A DNA stretch of 5,723 nt from Candidatus Eiseniibacteriota bacterium (GTDB lineage: Bacteria > Joyebacterota > Joyebacteria > Joyebacterales > Joyebacteraceae): assembly GCA_030639555.1 (NCBI GenBank), contig DAOWCM010000147.1, positions 1 through 5,723 of the forward strand, in the 5' to 3' direction. Numbering within the stretch: position 1 is the first letter of the stretch; every line of letters begins with the position of its first letter. The notes below the pieces were generated by a model. It was not told where the DNA came from. It made no database searches and saw only the letters and a program-made list of their open reading frames with translations. A program made the translations under genes and the position numbers. This document shows positions 1-4,696 of the stretch, piece by piece.

Positions 1-405
1 CATCCAGCGAGTCGCCTCGGCGGCGAGCTTGAACCGATCGGGACCCTGCCACATGCCCTTGACATTGAACTGCCACTTGTGGAATCGGTTCGGGTAGGCG
101 TTGTCGATCGCCTTGTACGGCGACCAGTCGAAGCAGCTGCCGAGCATCCAGGTGAGACCGTTCTCGTAGAACAGCTTCTTGTGAATCGTCCGCGGAATGT
201 CCACCACGGCTATGCCGAGCTTATCCTCGAGAAGGTACCTCGTAATGATCGCGGCGCGTGACCGACCCGTCTCACCTTGAAAGAAATTGTTGGGGAAACG
301 CCGTCTCCGCCCGCCGAACACTTCCTCGTATGTCTGGATGACCTCGGTGCGCTCAAGCCCGGATGCGGTTTTCTCGGTATCCAGCCTTTTCAGCTCCGTG
401 ACCAT
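1..405 (-). CDS. Uncharacterised protein, possibly DUF4046-like; C-terminus cut off by the window edge
   Basis: The reading frame is open from an ATG at 405 to the left edge, giving 135 visible residues and no stop. The start is supported by a GGAGG Shine-Dalgarno element 5 nt upstream of the ATG. The visible protein is soluble-looking, with no signal peptide or membrane segment. A charged N-terminus is followed by a stretch of pattern YEEVFGGRRRRFPNNFF, then ITRYLLEDKLGI, then a tract with SPYKAIDNAYPNRFHKWQF and finally AAEATRWM. This order (basic 'RFP' motif, 'RYL' helix, 'AYP..F..W' motif, closing 'RW') matches what I recall of DUF4046, best known from Bacillus-type genomes and phages. 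I could not check this by search. The function of that family is unknown. No enzymatic motif is seen. The gene is transcribed leftwards, divergently from the DUF3467 gene, probably from the promoter at 512-540. The coding region is certain; the family name is tentative. Confidence 0.8.
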   Translation of the reverse strand, partial: MVTELKRLDTEKTASGLERTEVIQTYEEVFGGRRRRFPNNFFQGETGRSRAAIITRYLLEDKLGIAVVDIPRTIHKKLFYENGLTWMLGSCFDWSPYKAIDNAYPNRFHKWQFNVKGMWQGPDRFKLAAEATRWM

Positions 406-511
406 AGTCCCTCCAGTCTACAGTTCGGACAACTGACAAAGCCGTGACGTAATCGTGAGAGAACGTTGCCCTAGTTTCACAGTTTATACCACGTGTCAAC
501 CACGCAGGCCG

Positions 512-540
512 AACATATCATCTCCGGTAAAACCTGTCAA
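512..540 (-). promoter_or_regulatory. Predicted sigma70-type promoter for the leftward gene
   Basis: On the minus strand, a perfect -35 box TTGACA (540-535) is followed after exactly 17 bp by TATGTT (517-512), which matches 4 of 6 bases of the -10 consensus. Transcription would start near 505, giving a leader of about 100 nt before the ATG at 405. A second TTGACA lies inside that leader (499-494), but its 17-bp-spaced partner AACTAG is a poor -10. The leader also holds a 5-bp inverted repeat, CAGTT/AACTG, at 421-435, just upstream of the ribosome-binding site. It could be an operator or a small hairpin, but it is short enough to be chance. The promoter is inferred from sequence only. Confidence 0.6.
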
Positions 541-835
541 GCCAATAGTGCGGCAAAGCACAATTACGTCGCTTTCTGGCGAGGCTCCTGCGGGGTCCCC
601 ACATCGAAACTGGCCGCTGTTCGCCGTCGGCATGGACTCTCCACCGACCAGGCGCAGGAAGCCGGCGCCACAGGAGCACGCCTGCGCTCCGCGCTCCCAT
701 CCGAGTGCCCGGCGCACGCGCCCGGCGACTCGCCCCAGCCTGGCGCCTCGCGGGACTGCCGCCACCGGCCGAGTGAGCAGTCGTTCGCTGCCGGACGCGG
801 CTTTGTGTGCCGCTAAGACACGGTCTAGAATGAGC
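541..835. other. Non-coding GC-rich spacer between divergent promoters
   Basis: I see no convincing gene in this stretch of roughly 295 bases. Open frames exist on both strands, but their translations are low-complexity and rich in Arg, Pro and Ala, as expected from GC-rich non-coding DNA. None has a ribosome-binding site with a recognisable domain behind it. The central part is clearly GC-richer than the promoter-proximal DNA on either side. It contains an inverted repeat GCGCAGG (652-658) and CCTGCGC (681-687) with a 22-nt loop, of unknown significance. A decayed gene, or a small RNA read from an unseen promoter, cannot be excluded. Confidence 0.5.
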
Positions 836-864
836 TTGACAACGCTATGGACCGCTCATATGTT
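836..864 (+). promoter_or_regulatory. Predicted sigma70-type promoter for the DUF3467 gene
   Basis: A perfect -35 box TTGACA at 836-841, a 17-bp spacer and the -10 box TATGTT at 859-864 (4 of 6 consensus) point rightwards. The expected transcription start is near 871, leaving a short leader of about 50 nt before the ATG at 923. The hexamers and spacing are identical to those of the divergent promoter at 512-540. The prediction rests on sequence only, but position, spacing and orientation all fit the downstream gene. Confidence 0.65.
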
Positions 865-922
865 AGCCGGGAACTGGGTCCTCTTGGACTCGGGAGGATT
901 GTTGGACGCAGACGGGAGGCCC

Positions 923-1216
923 ATGGCTGAGCAGAAGAAGCAGATCAACGTGGAACTCCGGGACGAGGAGGCTGAGGGCATCTACGCGAATTTCGCGGCC
1001 ATCACCCACTCCCCCGCTGAGTTCGTGATGGACTTCATCAGAGTCCTGCCCGGCACGAAGAAGAGCAGGGTCCACGCCCGCCTCGTGATGGCCCCGCAAA
1101 ATGTCAAGGCCTTCGTAAGGGCACTCCAGGACAACATCGCCAAGTACGAGGAGCGGCACGGCGAGATCAAGTCGTCGGGGCAGACGCCGCCTGAGAAGCA
1201 GATAGGGTTCCAGTAG
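923..1216 (+). CDS. DUF3467 family protein, 97 aa
   Basis: This small soluble protein has no signal peptide or membrane segment. It shows the hallmark order of the DUF3467 family (PF11950) as I know it: an N-terminal QINVELRDEEAEGIYANFA segment (residues 8-25), HSPAEFVMDFIRVLPG (29-44), a basic V.ARLVMAP strand (50-58) and a C-terminal helix with VRALQDNIAKYEERHGEI (65-82). The family is about 90-110 aa long, so the protein looks complete. Its biochemical role is unknown. The ATG at 923 is chosen because the family's conserved start lies just behind it and a GGAGG element sits at 915-919; the 3-nt spacing to the ATG is short. The same frame is open back to 455, but that upstream part is low-complexity, lies across the predicted promoter and is not credible as protein. 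No terminator is seen directly after the stop, so transcription may continue into the downstream gap. Confidence 0.9.
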   Translation: MAEQKKQINVELRDEEAEGIYANFAAITHSPAEFVMDFIRVLPGTKKSRVHARLVMAPQNVKAFVRALQDNIAKYEERHGEIKSSGQTPPEKQIGFQ

Positions 1217-1452
1217 AACCCGGGACCCGACAGATGAGAGGTCAGTGAGGAACTGCCGGGGCGCGTGCGGGTCGTGGCACCGGGAACCCGGGGACAGAGG
1301 GTATGACTGCCTTGAAGCGCCGACGGGGGTCAGAAACCCCCGAGAATCCAAGAGGGGGGTGAAAACACGAGTAGACCAGAGCGAGTCCTGTGAGTGGGAC
1401 TCGGCGAGGTCAGGTGTTCGGAACATCACCGTTTCAACCAGGAGGAGTTACG
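1217..1452 (+). other. Structured non-coding leader upstream of the beta-barrel gene
   Basis: This 236-base gap separates the DUF3467 stop from the next start codon. It holds two good hairpins and one weak one. The first pairs CGGGGGT (1324-1330) with ACCCCCG (1336-1342) across a 5-nt loop. The second pairs CGAGTCC (1382-1388) with GGACTCG (1397-1403) across an 8-nt loop. The third is a weaker, bulged foldback at 1413-1430. The first hairpin is not followed by a T-tract, so it is not a standard intrinsic terminator. I could not match the region to a riboswitch class I know, and I see no clear promoter in it. It may be a 5' untranslated regulatory leader, an mRNA-stabilising structure or an independent small RNA. 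Confidence 0.45.
1440..1445 (+). promoter_or_regulatory. Strong Shine-Dalgarno element fixing the beta-barrel start
   Basis: AGGAGG lies 7 nt upstream of the ATG at 1453. It selects that ATG over the in-frame GTG at 1390 and over the adjacent ATG at 1456. It is the best ribosome-binding site in the window, in keeping with high expression of an outer-membrane protein. Confidence 0.85.
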
Positions 1453-2346
1453 ATGATGCGTCTCATACTTGCGGTGGCACTGGTCATCGCTCTCGCGATG
1501 AGCGCAGGCGCCTACGACGAGCTCTACAGCAACGACACGGCCGCGACGCACTATGCCGGCGACTTCGGTATCGACCTGAGCTTCTTGTTCTTCGTGGGCG
1601 ACAGCAGCTACGACAGGGACGGCGAGAGCTACGACTGGCACGCCGATAGGAAGTACACCGGCAAGTGGTTTCCGCTCGACATCTACTACGGTGTCATGGA
1701 CGGGTTTGATATCGGCGTCACTCCCATCTTCAAGATGGACAAGGTCACCCGGTGGACCGGGAATCCCGAGCTCTCCGGCACGGGCATCGGCGACACCTGG
1801 ATCTGGGCGAAGTACGGGTTCCTGCCCGATCCCATGCTGACTGCACGTGTGGGATTCAAGCTCGCGACCGGTGTCAACGCAGAGGATGCCGACGTAGACG
1901 AGCTGCCGCTCGGGTCGGGCCAGATGGATATCGACGGCGCCCTCCTGTTCGGCGTCCCGGCCGGTTCGGGCTCGTTCGACGCGGCGCTCGGCTACCGCTA
2001 CAGGATGGCCCAGACGATCGATGAGATCGACCACAAGCCCGGCAGCGAGTTCCACTTCTTCGCGGGCTACACGTACTTCCTCGGTGACGCGATGAACCTC
2101 CGTCTCGGCGCCGACGGCTACTTCGGAGGCGAACCGACGGAAGACGGAGAGCCGATCGACGACCCCCAGCCTGACGATCCGGACGCGGTCGAGACCGGGT
2201 CGAGCGTCGTCTACATCAACCCGGGCGTCGACTACATCATGGACAACGGCGTGGTCCTAGGCTTCGATGTGCACTACCCGCTCATGGGCACCAACATTGA
2301 ATACGCCACGTGGGGCGTCGGCCTCTCGGTCGGGTGGGGCAACTAG
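1453..2346 (+). CDS. Exported outer-membrane beta-barrel protein, MetA/phenol-degradation-type transporter-like
   Basis: The 297-aa product starts with a classic Sec signal peptide: MMR, a hydrophobic core LILAVALVIALAM, then SAGA, with likely cleavage after A20. The rest lacks hydrophobic helices and consists of alternating strands ending in aromatic and glycine residues, as in beta-barrels. Examples are DFGIDLSFLFFVG (37-49), GFDIGVTPIFKM (84-95), GTGIGDTWIWAKYGF (109-123), ARVGFKLATG (131-140), FDAALGYRYRM (175-185), FHFFAGYTYFLGD (200-212) and VVLGFDVHYPL (267-277). The GTGIGDTWIWAKYGF signature and the overall layout resemble the Phenol_MetA_deg (PF13557) barrel group, whose members are often annotated as transporters with unproven substrates. 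A 21-residue acidic loop (227-247) carries ten Asp/Glu and no basic residue; it is probably surface-exposed and could bind cations. The last residues are GWGN rather than the usual terminal aromatic. An outer-membrane location is a confident inference; the substrate is unknown. Confidence 0.85.
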   Translation: MMRLILAVALVIALAMSAGAYDELYSNDTAATHYAGDFGIDLSFLFFVGDSSYDRDGESYDWHADRKYTGKWFPLDIYYGVMDGFDIGVTPIFKMDKVTRWTGNPELSGTGIGDTWIWAKYGFLPDPMLTARVGFKLATGVNAEDADVDELPLGSGQMDIDGALLFGVPAGSGSFDAALGYRYRMAQTIDEIDHKPGSEFHFFAGYTYFLGDAMNLRLGADGYFGGEPTEDGEPIDDPQPDDPDAVETGSSVVYINPGVDYIMDNGVVLGFDVHYPLMGTNIEYATWGVGLSVGWGN

Positions 2347-2379
2347 CAGCCCGCTCCACGGCGCAGCAGCAGACGTACC

Positions 2380-2413
2380 AGGAAAGGAGCCGCCCGAGGG
2401 CAGCTCCTTTCTT
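2380..2413. terminator. Terminator-like hairpin between convergent genes
   Basis: GAAAGGAGC (2382-2390 core) pairs perfectly with GCTCCTTTC (2403-2411). The stem extends outwards by a G:T and an A:T pair to 2380 and 2413. Inside, GCC and GGC may pair across a CGAG loop. It lies 33 nt after the stop of the beta-barrel gene and 56 nt beyond the stop of the acyltransferase gene on the other strand. It is therefore placed to end transcription from both sides. The U-tract is weak: on the plus strand only TTTCTT at the stem's end, and on the minus strand nothing after the stem. Intrinsic termination may be partial. Confidence 0.65.
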
Positions 2414-2469
2414 CGTACTGCGTTTGTCGCTATCCGCGCCTCATTCGCGGCCGGCGCCGGTGCCGCTCA

Positions 2470-3450
2470 TCACTGCTCGCCGCCAGTGCGGCGCGACCGG
2501 CCGTCCTGAACCCCGTGTTCCTGCCCGTGCGAGACGGACCCATCCCCCTGCGGAGGGCTCGTCTTCCACCGTCTGTGCATCCAGAAGTAGTGGTCGGGGT
2601 ACAGACGGATAGACGCTTCGAACTCCTTCGTGTAGCCCTGCGTGAAGATCCTGACCCTCTCGTCCAGCGGGAGGTCTTCCGGAGGGCGCGCGACGGCTTC
2701 GCCGACGACTACCTCGTGCGCTCCCGCCGCCCGCCTCACGACGAAGGCGGGCAGGAGCGCCGCCCCCGTGCCTGCGGCCATGCGCCCGGGGCCGTACGGC
2801 GTCGAGGCCGGCTTCCCCAGGAAATCGACGAAGACCCCGTTCTTGCCCGCGTCCTGGTCCGACAGCATCGCGACGATCCTGTTCCTGCGCAGGGCGCGCA
2901 GCACGCCCATCAGATTGCCTGTCACCGGGACGATCTCCCCGCCGAACCGCGCGCGCAACCGGTTCATGAGCCCGTCGACCAGGATGTTGTGCTGTTCTCC
3001 CACCAGGAAGGTCATGGGATAGCCCAGGCGGGCAAGCGTGGCCAGGATCTCCCAGTTTCCGAAGTGCCCGGCGACGAGTATGGCCCCCTTGCCACCAGCA
3101 AGCGCCGCATCGAGATGCTCCCCACCGGTGACGGTGATGAGCCTTTCGATGTCGCGCTGCGTCAGTCGTGGGAAACGGGCGTACTCGAACGTCATGCGTC
3201 CGAAGTTCCTGTACGACTCGCGCGCGATCTCAAGACGCTCATCACGGTCGAACCGGTCGCCGAAGACCCGCTCGAGATTCCCCATGGCGACGTCGCGCCG
3301 CAGCTTCAGGACCATGAATGCGAAACTACCGAGGGAACCCCCGACGGCCCGCGCCGCTCCGGCAGGCAGTGCGCAGATGACCGCCTGAACCGCCCGCGCC
3401 GCTCCGTACTCGAGCCTGTGCTGGAACGTGGTCTTTCTGTTTCTCGACAT
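2470..3450 (-). CDS. LpxL/HtrB-type lysophospholipid/lipid A acyltransferase
   Basis: The 326-aa product matches the bacterial lipid A biosynthesis acyltransferase family (PF03279) in length and motifs. These inner-membrane enzymes move an acyl chain from acyl-ACP to a lipid A precursor or related lipid. Visible motifs are the catalytic HX4E signature H129-FGNW-E134, preceded by GGKGAILVAGHFGNWE. The SDQDAGKNGVFVDFLGKPAST region (197-217) follows, and the C-terminal YPDHYFWMHRRWK block (284-296) is typical of the family. A moderately hydrophobic N-terminal stretch (about 17-48) probably anchors the protein. The ATG at 3450 is preferred, with AAGGGG 5 nt before it. A GTG at 3498 in the same frame, with a purine-rich GAGAGGGG upstream, would add 16 residues and cannot be excluded. 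After RWK there is an unusual polar tail of about 30 residues. The gene follows the DUF362 gene by 84 nt on the same strand, so it is probably in that operon. Whether the acceptor is lipid A or another lipid is not decided by sequence. Confidence 0.92.
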   Translation of the reverse strand: MSRNRKTTFQHRLEYGAARAVQAVICALPAGAARAVGGSLGSFAFMVLKLRRDVAMGNLERVFGDRFDRDERLEIARESYRNFGRMTFEYARFPRLTQRDIERLITVTGGEHLDAALAGGKGAILVAGHFGNWEILATLARLGYPMTFLVGEQHNILVDGLMNRLRARFGGEIVPVTGNLMGVLRALRRNRIVAMLSDQDAGKNGVFVDFLGKPASTPYGPGRMAAGTGAALLPAFVVRRAAGAHEVVVGEAVARPPEDLPLDERVRIFTQGYTKEFEASIRLYPDHYFWMHRRWKTSPPQGDGSVSHGQEHGVQDGRSRRTGGEQ

Positions 3451-3534
3451 CGGCACCCCTTGGCCACGACCTGTTGGGACCCTGCACGCGCCACGCACGC
3501 GAGCCCCTCTCCGCGCAGGCCCTTCTCTACCGGA

Positions 3535-4677
3535 TCACGCGAACTTGCTGGCCAACCAGGAGAGCCTGACCTCCACGGCGTCCTCCGGGCACACCTCGTG
3601 GCAGCACAGGCACTCGACGCACTTCTTCCGATCGACGACGGGACCCGTCTCGGTCATTTCGATCGCATCGACGGGACAGCTCCTCACACACAGCGCGCAG
3701 GCTTCGGCGCGGCAGCCGCGCTCCTTCGACATCTCCGGGTAAACCCATATCCAGGGTCGGAGTGCCTTGACGATGGGGCCGGGGATCAGGTTGAGCATCG
3801 TGGTGCCCGGCAGCTCGAAGCCCTCTAGGTCAAAGCTCGCGGGATCCTCCCCGACGATCTCGATGTCCTCCCGCCTCGCGGTCCCGAGACCCCTCTCGGC
3901 GGCGAAGCGGATGGTGGAAGCCTGCCCGTCCCGGTATCCCATCATTCCGGCGACGACCGTGTCCACTGCCACGGGATCCGTGCCGCCGATGATGGCCCCG
4001 ACCGTCCTGGGCCTCCCGCCGGAGGGACCGTTCCCCTCCATGGCGACGACCGCATCCATGATGTGTAGCCTGGGCCGGACCAGAGAGTAGACATCCACGA
4101 GGTGTCTGCTGAACGGCACGGGTCTGGGCGCGATGTTGTGCAGACGGCTCTTCCCGAACCCCGGTATCACACCGAACATGTTCTTGATGCACCCGGTGTA
4201 GAGCGTGAGCACGTGTGTCTTCATCTTCGGCAGACCGATGATAGCGTCGGCTTCGAGCACAGGCTTGGCGATCATGTAGGATCTGAGCTCGCCCGCGACC
4301 TCGCTCGCTCCCGACGCCTCGAAGTTGATGAGAGGCGTGCCGGTCCGCTCGGACAGGTCCTTGAGTCCGGTGTTTCGCCACAGGCGCTCGATCCCGCGAA
4401 GCGCTCCTCCGGGACTGTCGCCCATCGAGGGCTCGCCTCCCGCTTCTCTGACTTCCTTGATGACGGCCTCGATCACCGCGGGGTGCGTGGTTATCGCCCG
4501 CTCGGGCTCCTTCGCGGAGAGAAGGTTCGGTTTGAGGAGGACCTTCTCACCGGGAGAGATGAACCGGGACATGCCCCCCAGGTGCCCGAGAACCTCGCCG
4601 ACGGCTCTCGACACATCGCCGGGCTCGTAGGTCGCGCATCGCGCTATGGCCACCGTTGCTGTTCGTTCTGCGCCCAT
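3535..4677 (-). CDS. DUF362 domain protein with C-terminal ferredoxin domain
   Basis: The 380-aa protein has a DUF362 domain (PF04015) followed by a ferredoxin-like Fe-S domain. DUF362 motifs include EKVLLKPNLLS (44-54), THPAVIEAVIKEVREAGGEP (64-83), GDSPGG (86-91), IIGLPKMKTH (146-155), YTGCIKNMFGVIPG (160-173) and AMEGNGPSGGRPR (212-224). The C-terminal domain has C322-x4-C327-x2-C330-x3-C334-P and then the canonical C353-x2-C356-x2-C359-x3-C363-P, enough for two [4Fe-4S] clusters. The first motif is irregular, since C-x2-C is expected where C-x4-C is seen. An additional cysteine, C358, sits within the second motif. There is no signal peptide, so the protein is probably cytoplasmic. The family's reaction is not established; a redox or Fe-S handling role is inferred from the cysteines. 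The ATG at 4677 is chosen for its purine-rich AAGGAAGAGG ribosome-binding region. A GTG at 4713 would overlap dprA by 17 nt and is less likely. The gene begins 19 nt after the dprA stop, indicating co-transcription. Confidence 0.93.
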   Translation of the reverse strand: MGAERTATVAIARCATYEPGDVSRAVGEVLGHLGGMSRFISPGEKVLLKPNLLSAKEPERAITTHPAVIEAVIKEVREAGGEPSMGDSPGGALRGIERLWRNTGLKDLSERTGTPLINFEASGASEVAGELRSYMIAKPVLEADAIIGLPKMKTHVLTLYTGCIKNMFGVIPGFGKSRLHNIAPRPVPFSRHLVDVYSLVRPRLHIMDAVVAMEGNGPSGGRPRTVGAIIGGTDPVAVDTVVAGMMGYRDGQASTIRFAAERGLGTARREDIEIVGEDPASFDLEGFELPGTTMLNLIPGPIVKALRPWIWVYPEMSKERGCRAEACALCVRSCPVDAIEMTETGPVVDRKKCVECLCCHEVCPEDAVEVRLSWLASKFA

Positions 4678-4696
4678 CCCTCTTCCTTCCACAGAC

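Noticed and set aside
471..499. Second minus-strand promoter using TTGACA at 499-494
   Set aside because: The -35 box is perfect, but the hexamer at 17-bp spacing (AACTAG) matches only two consensus bases and 16- or 18-bp spacing is no better. It is noted only as an alternative.
541..835. CRISPR array, tRNA or mobile-element ends in the non-coding block
   Set aside because: No regularly spaced repeats, no cloverleaf-like arms and no transposase fragment or terminal inverted repeats with target duplications were found on reading both strands.
455..922. Upstream in-frame extension of the DUF3467 gene to an ATG at 455
   Set aside because: The extra 156 residues are low-complexity, have no family match I recognise and run across the predicted promoter at 836-864. 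The family's normal N-terminus and a GGAGG element coincide with the ATG at 923.
1324..1342. Hairpin as an intrinsic terminator for the DUF3467 gene
   Set aside because: The stem is good, but AGAATCC follows instead of a T-tract, and it lies over 100 bases past the stop. It is better treated as part of a structured leader.
863..1429. 188-codon open frame on the minus strand
   Set aside because: It covers the DUF3467 gene and the structured leader in antisense, has no ribosome-binding site I trust and has a leucine/arginine-rich shadow composition.
1426..2055. 209-codon open frame on the minus strand
   Set aside because: It is antisense to the beta-barrel gene, whose signal peptide, ribosome-binding site and strand pattern are convincing.
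2515..3828. 437-codon open frame on the plus strand
   Set aside because: It lies antisense to the acyltransferase gene and the end of the DUF362 gene, both of which have clear family motifs. Its translation is Arg/Pro-rich with no domain, as expected for a mirror frame in GC-rich DNA.
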